Shown: positions 17,926-27,966 of the stretch, piece by piece
How the letters are laid out: every line of letters starts with the position of its first letter
How positions within the stretch are numbered: the stretch's first letter is position 1
Assembly: GCF_030518155.1 (NCBI RefSeq)
Contig: NZ_JAULRU010000783.1
Span: 1-64,000 of the forward strand
DNA length: 64,000 bases
Direction: 5' to 3'
Origin: Gilvimarinus gilvus
GTDB taxonomy: Bacteria > Pseudomonadota > Gammaproteobacteria > Pseudomonadales > Cellvibrionaceae
Position numbers and translations under genes: made by a program
The notes under the pieces: model-generated
What the model saw: the letters and a program-made list of their open reading frames with translations, nothing else
What the model was told of the DNA's origin: nothing
The model's database searches: none

Positions 17926-17961
17926 ATGCAGACCTCAGCTCTGGTGAGCTGAGGTCTGCAT
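17926..17961. terminator. 15-bp-stem bidirectional terminator hairpin
   Basis: ATGCAGACCTCAGCT at 17926-17940 pairs perfectly with 17947-17961 around a 6-base loop. It separates the convergent VOC and secreted-protein genes. No T-run is present, but the stem is long and GC-balanced. Confidence 0.7.
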
Positions 17962-17968
17962 GGGTTAC

Positions 17969-19000
17969 TTACCTATTTTCCAGGAGTTTTGCTTGCAGCT
18001 TGGTAAAAGCTTCTTGAGCTAATTGTTGTTTTTCATATTCGGTTAGGTTAGCTCTGGGGGCAGGTGGTGCTGTTGCCCGAGCCATTTTAGTCAACTCTTG
18101 TACGCCCGAAATCTGTGGTTTTGCTGGCCCTGTTTGAGTTTGGGCAAAAGACCCGCTCGCTGAGCGATAAGCTAGGAAACCCGCAGCTTCGTCGAAATCG
18201 AATGAGCCTCCGCTTTTATTGAACTGATCGGCCAAACCACTGGCGCGAGATGTATCTAAGCTCATCCAATAGGCTCGCCATTCAAGTGAGGATTCATCGA
18301 CAACAATGTAGAACGCATCACTTTCTGGGTAATAAAGCGCGATGGCTAAGCTATTCTCAGTGTCTTCATCGGTACAATAGCCTTGGTTAATGTTGTCAAT
18401 ACGGCATCCGTAGATGAGGATGTCACCATCATCTTCGACGAGCTCATCAAACACGAGCATGTCAGCGGTGAGTCGATTTCTTTCGTAAAAGTCAAAGTTG
18501 GAAGAGGCATTAATTGTTAAGCTCCATTCGCCCAACAACTTCTTGTTTATATCTCCACCCCAACCAAATTCAAATCGCTGTATGGGTGTCACCTCACCGT
18601 CGATGGTGACTTCAGCGGTAGTGCGGCTCAGAAACTCGATACGAATATCATGACCTTCGGTGGAGCTAATTGTAGGTGCCTGATGTGCACAGCCGATGCA
18701 TTGGCCGTCTTCTACGAGCAATAGTTCACCTTCGTAGACGTCATCATCAATAAGCACGCCCGAGGCGGTAAACCAGATGGGGCGTCGCACGCCGTCTTTT
18801 TCAATTGGGTCATAGGTATAAGTGGCGAGAAATGCGATGTTGTCCTGAATTTCAATGGCGTAACCGGTGCCGCTTTCATCAGGGTTCCACCACCAGCCGC
18901 TTTCCGGGGTAATGATTGAGCTGCTGTCTTCTGCGAATGCGTTGAAGGAAAAGGTAACGACTAAGAGCAGAGTTCCGAGTTTTTTTGTAATAGATTCCAT
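17969..19000 (-). CDS. Secreted protein with a WWWNPDESGTGY motif
   Basis: The 343-residue exported protein has a signal peptide ending at NAFA. The motif GWWWNPDESGTGYAIEIQ, followed by LATYTYD and PIWFTASG, is a recurring module in secreted proteins of Xanthomonadales and related bacteria whose function is unknown. A second beta-rich half (150-270) and a charged C-terminal tail follow. I chose the internal ATG at 18998-19000, because GGAGA precedes it at the right distance. The upstream ATG at 19010-19012 has none. Proline-rich residues 305-325 suggest a linker. Confidence 0.7.
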   Translation of the reverse strand: MESITKKLGTLLLVVTFSFNAFAEDSSSIITPESGWWWNPDESGTGYAIEIQDNIAFLATYTYDPIEKDGVRRPIWFTASGVLIDDDVYEGELLLVEDGQCIGCAHQAPTISSTEGHDIRIEFLSRTTAEVTIDGEVTPIQRFEFGWGGDINKKLLGEWSLTINASSNFDFYERNRLTADMLVFDELVEDDGDILIYGCRIDNINQGYCTDEDTENSLAIALYYPESDAFYIVVDESSLEWRAYWMSLDTSRASGLADQFNKSGGSFDFDEAAGFLAYRSASGSFAQTQTGPAKPQISGVQELTKMARATAPPAPRANLTEYEKQQLAQEAFTKLQAKLLENR

Positions 19001-19161
19001 TGGTCTCTCCATGAGGCTAAAGCGTCTTGCGGGCGCAATCTTATGCTAAATAACGGGAATAGAAAAGCGCGCTAATTACTTTTTGAGGTTGCGGGAGGCA
19101 TCGAGAGCTGTGTGAAGTTTACCCCTGCAGATAGGAAACCTCTGCAGGGGAGTGTGGGTTA

Positions 19162-22100
19162 TTAACGCGGGTCGTTCAGAACCCAACGCACGTTATCAAC
19201 CTGAATGGTGACGCCGCCCTGCTCTCCGCTAGGCAAAATGGCAAACGGGGTGTTTACCGAGGTTAAGTCCAGCCCGCCTGACACCATATCGTTGACGGGT
19301 ACCACGACCGTTTCCCAATCGCTGGTTCCAACCAGGCCAATGGGTTGATCGCCCGAGGTGCAGGGGTAAACACAGTCGGTCTTTACAACCAGGCCCGTTG
19401 TGCCAGCGTCGACGGCAGGCAGGAAAACATCAAACACCAGGAATCCGCTGGCAAAAGCGCTGAGGTCGCGCACGGTACCTGGCTCGGTTTGAATAAACAT
19501 CAGCCCGTTGCCACCAGCTTCGCTAAATTGCCCCTGAAACACTTGCCCGCGAGCAGAGTCGTCAGCATCCACAATGTTCACTTGCACGTGGCTGCCGCTG
19601 GCACTCCACTGGCCGATGTTGCCCCAAAGCGCGTCGACAGTGTCTGTGAAGATGTCGAAGTCTTCGGTAAAACTTACCGGCGCCACTTTCGGTTGCATAT
19701 CGCAATCTTCCAGGCAGCTGATGCGAATATTATCCAGCTGTATGTGAGCTGCCCCGCCCAGTAGTTCGACCTCGAAGGGTCGCAAGACGGACGACCAGTC
19801 CACCTGCGACCAAGAGCCTGCGGCCTGTTGTAGAGAGTAGAGTCGCACGGATACAGGCGTCCATTGCCCAACCATATCTGCCGTGATATCGACCTCCTCG
19901 ACGCTGATATCAGGAAACCCCGAACCCAGCTTAACGCTCAGCTGGGTGCCTACATCGGCTGCCTCAACCCACATGTCAAACTTGAACTCGCCAAGGTTGC
20001 GCGCGCGGGTATTCAGTGGATCGCCACCAAAGCTAAAGCCGTCATCCACTTCCGGGTAGCTGCTCATATCATCCGAGGCAAGCCAGGCAACGGCGGGGCC
20101 GGCGTTATTGAATTGCAAGTCCCACACTACCGTACCGCCAGAGCCACTATCAATCGGTGACGCACTGGGGTTGGAAGCGAGTGCTCCGCTGTCGTTCCAC
20201 ACCGCGTGTTGCAATGTGTTGTTCACTTCTGTCGCGTTGACATCGAATGTCAGGGTTTGAATCCCGTCTTCGGCGCCGCGGTAAAGCCAGACGTTATCGC
20301 GAACATCGGCCGGTGGAACGTGGCCAGTAATATTCGTTGGATCTGTGCTTGCATCGGCTGTAGGCGTTTCACAGCCCTTACCGGTGGTTGGGTCGTTTGA
20401 GCATTCGTATACGCGCACATAGTCCACTTCCATGGTTCTGGTGTCGGTAAAGGTTGGCAAATCGATATACTGACCATTACCCAGGGCGAGGTTCAAAATC
20501 ATATGGAAAGGCTGATCAAATGGCTGTGCACCGGTGCCCACTTGATAGCCCACTTCCTGGCCGCCCCAGTAATAAATAAACCAGTTACCGCTGTTAAGCG
20601 CGAACAAGACATCGTTTACATACCAACGGATTTCACCCTCTTCCCACTCGACAATATAGGTGTAGAAATCATCCCAGATATTGGTTGGCGGTTCGTAGGG
20701 CGCCCCGCTGTACTGGTTCCAGGGCCAGGAGAAGCCATAGTGCAGGGTACCGTGCATTTCGTTGGCAGCTCCCGTGGGTTGTGGGCCAGCAACGCCGGGT
20801 TGGAAAGCTTCAAAAATATCCAACTCGCCACTGTGTGGCCAGTCGCCATAGGCGGTATCAGTTGGCAACATCCATATGGCTGGCCATACGCCAACACCTT
20901 GCGGTACCCGCGCACGGATTTCCATGCGGCCGTAAGTCCAGTCAGCTTTGCCTCGTGTGCGTAGACGAGCAGAAGAGTAGTCCTTACAGGTATTGGCGCC
21001 AGGGTATCCCGGATCTTCCTGATTCAGCGAAGGGCCACATGACTCGCCGTAAATGGCCGAAATGTGCAGCAGGCTGTCCTCGACATAGCTGTTGTCGGCA
21101 CTGTCGGTATAACACTGGGCTTCGTTATTGCCACCGCCCCAGCAGTTTACCTCGTGCTCCCATTTACTGGTATCTATGTCGCTGCCTTCGAATTCATCGT
21201 TCCACACCAGTGTCCAGCCGTTGCCAATAGACGACGCTATTGATGAGCTGCTACTTGAGCTTGAAGTACTCGATGATGAGCTGCTGCTTGAGCTGGTGGA
21301 TGTTGATGACGAGCTGCTCGATGAGCTACTGCTCGAACTAGAAGATGAGCTACTTGAAACCACCACGGAACTGGACGAGCTCGATGTAGAGCTTGATGAT
21401 GAGCTGGATGAGCCACCCGGTTGCACCCAGCGAACGCTGTCCAATTGTACGCTAGCGCCTGCTTGCTTACCCCAGGTCGGCAGAAATACAAAGGGTGTAC
21501 CGATTGAGTCAAGGGTGAAACCCGGCTCGGGGCCAGCTGTTATGAGATCTGCAATGTCAATGGTGTAGGTGGTCCAAACGTCCAACAGCGGTGTCGAAAT
21601 TTGGTAATCACCCGACCCCATGCTGGGGCCACTTTCGGCTTTGACAATAAAGTCGGGGCCTTGAGTGCCAAAATCGAGTACCTTGAGATCGAACACCAGC
21701 TGTCCTTCACTGGCAAAGGCGCTAAGGTTTTTAGCATCCGTGAAGTGGAAAAAGGCCACACCATTGTTGACGCTGTCGCTGAAATCGAGCTGCAAGATAT
21801 CGCCGCGATCGGCGTCTGTTACGGTGTTAACCGTAATGTGACCGGTGCCGTTATCCCAAGTGCCTATGTTTAGGCCTTGGGCTGCGCCGGGAGCGCCGTC
21901 AACGTAAACATCGAAACTGTCGACAATGGCTTCTATGGTCGGTTCTGTAGTCCCTGTGCCGCCTACCCAATGCACATTGTCCACCTGAATGTGCACACCT
22001 GCCTGATCATCCCACGTGGGGAAAATCACAAATGGTGTGTTCATCGCATCAATGTTGAAGCCCGTGCTATCGGGCGCGTCGAGCATATCGGCAATGTTAA

Positions 22101-24459
22101 CCGTGATGCTGGTCCACTCTCCTTGCGCGGGATTAATGGTGTAGTTGCCGGTACCCGTGCCCGGAGCGCTCTCGGCCTTGACCACCAGTCCACTGGTGTT
22201 GCTGCCGTAATCGAGGACCTTAATGTCAAAGGTAAGTTGGCCATTGGTGGCAAAAGCACGCGCATTTTTCTTTGTGGTGGATTGGACAAACGCCAGGCCG
22301 CTCTCGCCACTATCGCTAAACGTGATATTCAGCACGTCGCCGCGATCGACATCATTCACTGTATTCGCGGTAACGTGATCACCGGAGTTGCTCCAGGTGC
22401 CGACACCGAAATCCCAGTTGGGGCCAGGTTCACCTTCGTCGAAAACAACGAAGCTATCGGTGAGAGTATCTTTCACGGCAGCCAGTACCGGATCGATGTC
22501 GCATGGCACCATACAATCGACAGCAATATCGGCCAATTGAATGCGGGCGATACCGGATGACTCAATTACAAAGGCATTGATCAGCTGACCAAGGTTGACT
22601 TGTCCCGTTTCGATATTATTGGGCAGCAACTGATTGATAGCGACGACCATCTCAGTCCACTCACCCGTCGCTGGGGCGTCGATAACCGCATAGCTAACAT
22701 TGGGCCAGCCACTATCGAGCTTAACCGCCAGCTCGGTAGCGGGCTCTATGGATTCAACCCGTATTTTAAAGCGCAGTTGTCCGTAGTCGGCCATGTTGGT
22801 GAATTTAAGCCCGTCGTTCACTTCGGGGTAGGCACTCATGTCACTGGTAGACAGGAACGCATTACCTGGACCGTTAAAGGTGATATCCCATACGGTTTCT
22901 CCCTCGCCGGTAATAGCGGCGGGATCGCTGAGCACATTGCCACTGCCGCCGTCGTACAGGCCTGGAACCAGCGTGTTGGTTACTTCGCCGTCTGGGGTAT
23001 TGAAGGTGAAGCTTGCTGGCCCTTGCTGGTATAGGTCAAAGCTTTCGGTTTCCGGAGAGGTATGACCTGTTACCTGAGTTGCTCCCGGGTCGGAAGTTCC
23101 GCAACCGGTGCCTGCGCTTGAGTTGGAAGAGCACTCATAGACGCGAACAAAATCTACTTCCATGGTTTGCGGAAAGGTCGTGGAGCCATCCGGTGCGCCC
23201 GGCCAGTTACCACCAACGGCCAGGTTCAACAGCATGTGGAAGGGCTCGTCGAAGGGTGCTGCGGCGCTGCCTAGCTGATAGCCTTTTTGCGCCGCGGATT
23301 GCCCGTCTGGTTTACCGAGAGCTGTGCTTTTTTCTTGCTCGTTCCAGTAAAAAGTAAACCAGCCGTCCTGGGTTTGGGTCGCGAAATGTACGTCGTCCAC
23401 GAACCAACGAATTTCACCTTGCTCCCATTCGATGGCGTAGGTGTGGAAGGTGTCCCAAACGTTATCCTCAGGAGTGTAGGCGGTACCAGAATTTAAATTG
23501 CCGGGCCAAACACGACCATAATGCAAGGTGCCGTGAATTTCGTTGTTGCCAGAAACGTTGGGGTTGACCGCCTCCATGATGTCAATTTCACCACTGAGTG
23601 GCCAGCCTCCATACTTTGTATCCGTTGGCAGCATCCAAATCGCTGGCCAAAGGCCTTTACCCTCCGGTAACTTGGCGCGAACTTCCATGCGACCGTAAGT
23701 CCAATCGGCCTTGCCCCGGGTGCGCAGTCGCGCTGATGTGTAAGGCAGAGTTTTGGAGGTATCCGTTGGGTCGTAGCTGGGGTCTTCCTGGTTAACGCCT
23801 GGACCACTAAAGGATTCCTGGCGAGCGACAATTAATAGTTTGCCGTCGTCTACGTAACTGTTGTCGGCGCGATCGGTATAGCACTGCAGTTCGTCGTTGC
23901 CGCCACCCCAGCAGTTGACCTCGTGCTCCCACTTGCTGGTGTCGATGGCGGAGCCGTTGAATTCATCTTCCCATACCATGGTCCATTGTGGTGGTGGCGC
24001 TGCTGCAACCGAGCTACTGCTCGAACTCACGGAGCTACTGCTTGAGCTTACCGAGCTACTGCTCGAACTCACGGAGCTACTGCTTGAGCTTACTGAGCTA
24101 CTGCTCGAACTCACAGAGCTAATCGTGCTGGATGAGCTACTACTGCTCGATGACGACTCGGTCGAGCTCGCCTCACTTGATGAGCTACTGGCAACAGAGC
24201 TGCTAGAACTCTCTTCGCTACTGCTTGAGCTTTCCTCGCTGCTGCTCGACAGGCTGGAAATACTGCTGCTTGATTCACTGGAGCTTTCGGAGCTACTTTC
24301 ACTGCTCTCACTGGACTGGCTTATGACACTAGAGCTGCTGCTTGCCACCGTGCTCGAAGAGCTTGCGGTGGAGGTTGAATCATCGCTCTGGCCAAAACAG
24401 GCCGATAGTGAGACTGCCATGATGCATACCACCAATGGCAGGCGGATAGGTTTGTTCAT
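19162..24459 (-). CDS. Giant lipoprotein with two GH16 domains and poly-serine linkers
   Basis: This 1765-residue protein has a lipobox (LSACFGQ). The order is: poly-Ser linker (about 27-155), GH16 domain 1 (157-445, catalytic GEIDIMEAV near 290), beta-sandwich A (480-655), B (670-832) and C (843-1012), poly-Ser linker (1017-1076), GH16 domain 2 (1080-1355, catalytic GELDIFEAF near 1210), and sandwiches A' (1390-1590) and B' (1600-1765). GH16 enzymes of this type are endo-beta-1,3-glucanases (laminarinases). The halves are paralogous, pointing to an internal duplication. The sandwiches resemble carbohydrate-binding domains. As a lipoprotein it is probably displayed on the cell surface. It is one intact frame. 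Confidence 0.88.
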   Translation of the reverse strand: MNKPIRLPLVVCIMAVSLSACFGQSDDSTSTASSSSTVASSSSSVISQSSESSESSSESSSESSSSISSLSSSSEESSSSSEESSSSSVASSSSSEASSTESSSSSSSSSSTISSVSSSSSSVSSSSSSVSSSSSSVSSSSSSVSSSSSSVAAAPPPQWTMVWEDEFNGSAIDTSKWEHEVNCWGGGNDELQCYTDRADNSYVDDGKLLIVARQESFSGPGVNQEDPSYDPTDTSKTLPYTSARLRTRGKADWTYGRMEVRAKLPEGKGLWPAIWMLPTDTKYGGWPLSGEIDIMEAVNPNVSGNNEIHGTLHYGRVWPGNLNSGTAYTPEDNVWDTFHTYAIEWEQGEIRWFVDDVHFATQTQDGWFTFYWNEQEKSTALGKPDGQSAAQKGYQLGSAAAPFDEPFHMLLNLAVGGNWPGAPDGSTTFPQTMEVDFVRVYECSSNSSAGTGCGTSDPGATQVTGHTSPETESFDLYQQGPASFTFNTPDGEVTNTLVPGLYDGGSGNVLSDPAAITGEGETVWDITFNGPGNAFLSTSDMSAYPEVNDGLKFTNMADYGQLRFKIRVESIEPATELAVKLDSGWPNVSYAVIDAPATGEWTEMVVAINQLLPNNIETGQVNLGQLINAFVIESSGIARIQLADIAVDCMVPCDIDPVLAAVKDTLTDSFVVFDEGEPGPNWDFGVGTWSNSGDHVTANTVNDVDRGDVLNITFSDSGESGLAFVQSTTKKNARAFATNGQLTFDIKVLDYGSNTSGLVVKAESAPGTGTGNYTINPAQGEWTSITVNIADMLDAPDSTGFNIDAMNTPFVIFPTWDDQAGVHIQVDNVHWVGGTGTTEPTIEAIVDSFDVYVDGAPGAAQGLNIGTWDNGTGHITVNTVTDADRGDILQLDFSDSVNNGVAFFHFTDAKNLSAFASEGQLVFDLKVLDFGTQGPDFIVKAESGPSMGSGDYQISTPLLDVWTTYTIDIADLITAGPEPGFTLDSIGTPFVFLPTWGKQAGASVQLDSVRWVQPGGSSSSSSSSTSSSSSSVVVSSSSSSSSSSSSSSSSSSTSTSSSSSSSSSTSSSSSSSSIASSIGNGWTLVWNDEFEGSDIDTSKWEHEVNCWGGGNNEAQCYTDSADNSYVEDSLLHISAIYGESCGPSLNQEDPGYPGANTCKDYSSARLRTRGKADWTYGRMEIRARVPQGVGVWPAIWMLPTDTAYGDWPHSGELDIFEAFQPGVAGPQPTGAANEMHGTLHYGFSWPWNQYSGAPYEPPTNIWDDFYTYIVEWEEGEIRWYVNDVLFALNSGNWFIYYWGGQEVGYQVGTGAQPFDQPFHMILNLALGNGQYIDLPTFTDTRTMEVDYVRVYECSNDPTTGKGCETPTADASTDPTNITGHVPPADVRDNVWLYRGAEDGIQTLTFDVNATEVNNTLQHAVWNDSGALASNPSASPIDSGSGGTVVWDLQFNNAGPAVAWLASDDMSSYPEVDDGFSFGGDPLNTRARNLGEFKFDMWVEAADVGTQLSVKLGSGFPDISVEEVDITADMVGQWTPVSVRLYSLQQAAGSWSQVDWSSVLRPFEVELLGGAAHIQLDNIRISCLEDCDMQPKVAPVSFTEDFDIFTDTVDALWGNIGQWSASGSHVQVNIVDADDSARGQVFQGQFSEAGGNGLMFIQTEPGTVRDLSAFASGFLVFDVFLPAVDAGTTGLVVKTDCVYPCTSGDQPIGLVGTSDWETVVVPVNDMVSGGLDLTSVNTPFAILPSGEQGGVTIQVDNVRWVLNDPR

Positions 24460-24833
24460 GATGACCTCGATGTCGTTATTGTTTTTGTGGGCTGATACAG
24501 CCTCAACGCACAGCGCAAAAGCGACATGTTGGCGTGGAGGGGGCCCGTTTTTTTAATCAGCGAGGCATTCTGTAAATTGTCAGGCGGGGCGTCGTCCCAC
24601 TTTGATGGTGTGTTTGAACATGGTGAGGGTGACTGTTCGTTCGACAAAATAGTGACGCTTGTCACTTTTAAGTGGAACCCGATTAAATCATTGTCAATAA
24701 GCTGGCTGTGTGACGTGCGGTTTGCTTAGGTGCCAGAATAAAAAGTGGGACTCGCGCATTGAACATGAGAGTCGTGTATACGCGGCCAATGTGCTCGGCG
24801 CAGTTGAGTTGAGAGAATGTATAGCCGCGTTGA
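24460..24833. other. Gene-free leader of the GH16 gene
   Basis: This 374-base stretch holds no convincing gene. On the minus strand it contains a consensus TTGACA (24692-24697) that could serve as a -35 box, but I see no good -10 box at the right distance. A short CACTT-AAAAGTG inverted repeat follows. I see no terminator for the upstream phosphatase gene. Confidence 0.4.
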
Positions 24834-25697
24834 CTATGCAGCCTGCGCGGTATCTTTCGACGCTACCTGTTGACGCTGCCATTCAACCTGATCGCTGTAG
24901 TGCAGCAGGCGCATTTCGCCCGAAAAGTCTTCCACGATAGCGGTACAGCTTTCTATCCAGTCGCCGGTATTGCAGTAGCGAATGCCCTCTTGTTCTAACA
25001 TGGCGGGGTAGTGAATGTGGCCGCAGATCACACCGTCGAAACCGCGCCGGCGCGCTTCGTCCATCGCCTCATTTTGGTAGGTCTCGATAGCATCTTTCGC
25101 GCCTTTGATATTCTCTTTGATTAGCCGGGCCAGGGAAAAGTAAGGCTGGCCCATCCACTTGCGCCAGCGATTGGCCCAGCGGTTAATGAACAGCAACAGG
25201 TTGTAACCGATATCACCAAAAAAGCGTGTTAGGTGCGACAAGTTGATGTAGGCATCCATGGCGTCGCCATGCATTATTAGGTAGCGCTTACCGTTGGCGC
25301 AGGTGTAGACATGTTCTTCAATGATCTCGATGGGCCCAAAAAAATTACCGCAAAAGCGGCGCATGGGTTCGTCGTGGTTGCCCGGAACGTAAATAACGCG
25401 TGTGCCACTATTGGCAAGCTCATACAATTTGAGCATGACCTGATAGTGTTGTTGCGGCCAGCGAAATTTCCGCTTTAGTGCCCACATATCAATAATGTCG
25501 CCCACTAGATACAGCGTGTCACAATTTATGTTGTCGAGAAACTCGAGCAAGTATTCGGCTTTGCAGTCGCGATAGCCCAAATGAATATCGGAAATCCAAA
25601 TGGTGCGGCCTTTAATGAGCGAAGCGGGGGGATTGCTGTCGGGCGATGAAGGGGGGCGATTATTGGCAGACTGGTCACTGGCAGTCATCTTCGTCAT
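24834..25697 (-). CDS. LpxH-like UDP-2,3-diacylglucosamine diphosphatase-family phosphoesterase
   Basis: The 287-residue calcineurin-like phosphoesterase carries all metal-binding motifs: SDIHLGYRD, GDIIDMW, GNHDEPMRR, HGDAMD and GHIHYP. It belongs to the LpxH/LpxH2-like branch, which cleaves UDP-diacylglucosamine in lipid A synthesis. This longer, Trp-rich version (LFINRWANRWRKWMGQPYFS) is the form often found beside another LpxH. I start at the ATG at 25695-25697, which follows GAGG. An upstream TTG (25727) is possible. The first 30 residues are low-complexity. Confidence 0.8.
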   Translation of the reverse strand: MTKMTASDQSANNRPPSSPDSNPPASLIKGRTIWISDIHLGYRDCKAEYLLEFLDNINCDTLYLVGDIIDMWALKRKFRWPQQHYQVMLKLYELANSGTRVIYVPGNHDEPMRRFCGNFFGPIEIIEEHVYTCANGKRYLIMHGDAMDAYINLSHLTRFFGDIGYNLLLFINRWANRWRKWMGQPYFSLARLIKENIKGAKDAIETYQNEAMDEARRRGFDGVICGHIHYPAMLEQEGIRYCNTGDWIESCTAIVEDFSGEMRLLHYSDQVEWQRQQVASKDTAQAA

Positions 25698-25790
25698 CGG
25701 TACGGCCTCAGTGTTTTGTTGAGGCAAAGTCTGGTATTTCTCTGTGACAGTCAGAAAACAAATAGGTGAAAGTTTGGTTACATAATTCGC

Positions 25791-25863
25791 GGGGAACGGG
25801 GAACGGGGAACGGGGAACGGGGAAGTCTGCTATTCGTCTACCGTGACCCGTAAGCCGTCACCC
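25791..25863 (-). repeat. Heptamer-periodic inverted-repeat element (copy 1)
   Basis: GGGGAAC is repeated 4.9 times at 25791-25824. A spacer (25825-25836) and an imperfect heptamer series (ACCGTGA, CCCGTAA, GCCGTCA; 25840-25860) follow. Read on the minus strand, this is a degenerate CGGNNNA arm, a loop with CGAATAG, then a uniform TTCCCCG arm, and the two arms can pair. It lies 12 bases after the znuB stop codon. Two related elements occur at 44191 and 58928. Confidence 0.75.
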
Positions 25864-25874
25864 ACTGCAAACAA

Positions 25875-26660
25875 CTAAAGCTTACTCGATTTCAGTAAAG
25901 ACAAAATAAAGACTGAAGTTGCGCCGAGCACGATGGCGGGCCCGGCCGGCCAGTCCCAAAAATATGAGGCGCTAAGGCCGGCAAGTACGGCCAGTGCGCC
26001 AATAAGGCTGGCTATTACGGCCATTTGTTCTGGTGTATGAGCTACTCTGCGCGCGGCCGCGGCGGGAATAATAAGCAGAGCGGTAATCAATAAAACCCCA
26101 ACGACTTTCATGGCAATGGCAATGACCAAAGCCATTAATAGCATCAGTGCGGTGCGCACTAAGGTTACGTTAACGCCTTCTACGTGGGCCAAATCTTCGT
26201 GCACGGTAATGGCCAGCAGCGGTCGCCAAAGCCAGATTAAAGTCGCGATAACCAGTGCACCCACGAGCCATATGGCGATTAAATCAGTGTAGGTTGTGGC
26301 GAGAATATCGCCGAATAGGTAGCCGGTGAGGTTGATACGGGCGGGGCCCACGACACTAATGGTTACCAGCCCCAGCGCAAGTGTCGAGTGCGACAGGATG
26401 CCGAGCAGGGTGTCGCTGGCTAATTGGCGGCTGCGTTGTAACGCGACCAGCAGTAGGGCGATTGCCAGGCAGCCGAAGGCCACGGCAAGATTGAGGTTAA
26501 TATCCAACAGCAAACCCACAGTGATGCCCAGCAGTGCGGAGTGTGCCATGGTGTCGCCGAAGTAGGCCATACGCCGCCATACCGCAAAACAACCCAAAGG
26601 GCCCGTTGCCAGCGCCACACCGAGCCCGGCGGCCAGGGCCAGAAGTAAAAATTCAGGCAT
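25875..26660 (-). CDS. znuB: Zinc ABC transporter permease ZnuB
   Basis: The 261-residue integral membrane protein has eight or nine hydrophobic segments and ABC-3 family features ([37 protein letters not shown]). ZnuB forms the channel of the ZnuABC high-affinity zinc importer. I start at the ATG at 26658-26660 ([12 protein letters not shown]), since the longer frame reads into znuC. It overlaps the znuC stop by 8 bases. It is the last gene of the zur-znuC-znuB unit. Confidence 0.92.
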   Translation of the reverse strand: MPEFLLLALAAGLGVALATGPLGCFAVWRRMAYFGDTMAHSALLGITVGLLLDINLNLAVAFGCLAIALLLVALQRSRQLASDTLLGILSHSTLALGLVTISVVGPARINLTGYLFGDILATTYTDLIAIWLVGALVIATLIWLWRPLLAITVHEDLAHVEGVNVTLVRTALMLLMALVIAIAMKVVGVLLITALLIIPAAAARRVAHTPEQMAVIASLIGALAVLAGLSASYFWDWPAGPAIVLGATSVFILSLLKSSKL

Positions 26661-27414
26661 GGTGCGAATGATCCTGATCGATTTCGCCACAGGGGTCGTG
26701 GGCGTGATCGTGGTGATGAGTGTAAAGCGCAATTTGGGCTTCGGCTCGGTGCCCGAATAACTCTAAGTACGCGGGGTCGCTGGTAACCTGTTCCGGGTGG
26801 CCGTGACAACACACGTGGCCGTTTAAGCAAATGACGGTATCTGTGGTGGCCATCACCAGGTGCAAATCATGCGATATCAGGAGGACACCACAATTAAGCT
26901 CTTTGCGAATGTCGTTGATTAATGCGTACAGAGCGGCTTGACCCGCTACATCCACACCCTGTACCGGTTCGTCGAGTACCAGTAGTTCGGGTTGTTGCAG
27001 TAATGCCCGCGCTAACAATACACGTTGCATTTCCCCGCCCGAAAGTGCCTGCATGGGTTGATTGAGTAAATGTATGGCGCCTGTGCGCCCCAGTGCCAGG
27101 CTGGCTTGTGCGGGTTTGCAGCCCGCGAGTGTTAGAAACCGCTTTACTGTTATCGGCAGACTGGGGTCTAGTTGTAGCTTTTGTGGCATATAGCCAGTGC
27201 GAAGCTTGGGCCGACGATAGAGCTCACCGCTTGTGGCCCTGGACAGGCCGAGAATAGTCCGCACCAAAGTGGTTTTGCCGGCGCCATTGGGGCCAATCAA
27301 GGTGACAATTTTGCCGGCCTCAACGGACAGGGAGGCATTATCCACCAGGGTTTTGTCACCACGCATAACACTGAGGTGGTGAGTCTTTACCAGAATATGG
27401 TCGGCTTCAGCCAT
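26653..27414 (-). CDS. znuC: Zinc ABC transporter ATPase ZnuC
   Basis: The 253-residue ABC ATPase has Walker [10 protein letters not shown], signature [15 protein letters not shown], Walker B LLVLDEP and the H-loop LISHDLH. A C-terminal His-rich tail (THHHDHAHD ... DHSHHA) fits zinc transport. I start at MAEADHILV (27412-27414). The longer frame upstream only reflects zur in another frame. It overlaps the end of zur by 8 bases and the start of znuB by 8 bases, so the three are coupled. Confidence 0.92.
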   Translation of the reverse strand: MAEADHILVKTHHLSVMRGDKTLVDNASLSVEAGKIVTLIGPNGAGKTTLVRTILGLSRATSGELYRRPKLRTGYMPQKLQLDPSLPITVKRFLTLAGCKPAQASLALGRTGAIHLLNQPMQALSGGEMQRVLLARALLQQPELLVLDEPVQGVDVAGQAALYALINDIRKELNCGVLLISHDLHLVMATTDTVICLNGHVCCHGHPEQVTSDPAYLELFGHRAEAQIALYTHHHDHAHDPCGEIDQDHSHHA

Positions 27415-27904
27415 TGCTGTTGCCTTGCGACTGGCAGTCCGGGCACAGTCCAAATACTTCCAGCGATTGGGAATGCACCGTAAAACCGGCATTGTGCGCC
27501 GCCCCATTAATGCTTTCGCCAACTTGCCGGGACTGTATTTCTTCGGCACGGCCGCAGTCGTCACACAATAAAAAGTGCGAGGCGTGTTGATGGTCGGGGT
27601 GGGGGCAACCGATAAAAGCATTGAGTGCGCCAATGCGGTGTATCAATTTTTGTTCTAGCAAAAAATCCAGAGCTCGGTAAACCGTGGGCGGTGCGACCTG
27701 TTTGGGAGACCCGGCCGACAACAAGTCGAGCAGTGCGTAAGCACCGAGAGGTTTGTGACTCTGCCAAATAAGCTCTAATACTTGCTTGCGCAGCGGGGTG
27801 AGGCGAACCCCGCGCTCTTGGCACAGAGTAATGGCGGCCTGCAGTGCATCGTTAACACAGTGCTGGTGGTCGTGTTGGCTGAAGGCGAGGGGTGTTTTAC
27901 TCAT
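27407..27904 (-). CDS. zur: Zinc uptake regulator Zur (Fur family)
   Basis: The 165-residue Fur-family repressor has a winged helix ([29 protein letters not shown]) and a C-terminal dimerisation domain with two CxxC pairs (CDDC, CPDC) that bind structural zinc. With zinc bound it represses znu genes. The gene begins 16 bases from the Zur box and faces znuA. It therefore probably represses itself, znuCB and znuA together. Confidence 0.93.
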   Translation of the reverse strand: MSKTPLAFSQHDHQHCVNDALQAAITLCQERGVRLTPLRKQVLELIWQSHKPLGAYALLDLLSAGSPKQVAPPTVYRALDFLLEQKLIHRIGALNAFIGCPHPDHQHASHFLLCDDCGRAEEIQSRQVGESINGAAHNAGFTVHSQSLEVFGLCPDCQSQGNSNG

Positions 27905-27919
27905 GCGTCGATTGTAACT

Positions 27920-27942
27920 GATATGTTATAGTATAACTATTG
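27920..27942. promoter_or_regulatory. Zur box between zur and znuA
   Basis: The 23-bp site centred on 27931 holds ATGTTATAGTATAAC and matches the known gammaproteobacterial Zur palindrome (consensus core TGTTATANTATAACA) almost base for base. It sits between the divergent zur-znuCB and znuA start codons, so one site can control both directions. Confidence 0.92.
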
Positions 27943-27966
27943 TTAGTTCTCTTCTCAGGCGATTTC

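Noticed and set aside
23897-24556. Long Leu/Glu-rich plus-strand frame opposite the GH16 gene
   Set aside because: The antisense of serine codons (AGC, TCG) in the poly-Ser linker gives long LLEL repeats. This is a known artefact of such linkers.
25791-25824. GGGGAAC tandem as a CRISPR-like array
   Set aside because: Units are contiguous, with no unique spacers and no cas genes nearby. The same applies to the arrays near 44.3 and 59.0 kb.
26653-27633. Long znuC frame beginning in zur
   Set aside because: The N-terminal extension reads zur in another frame. The conserved ATPase start MAEADHILV has the right position.
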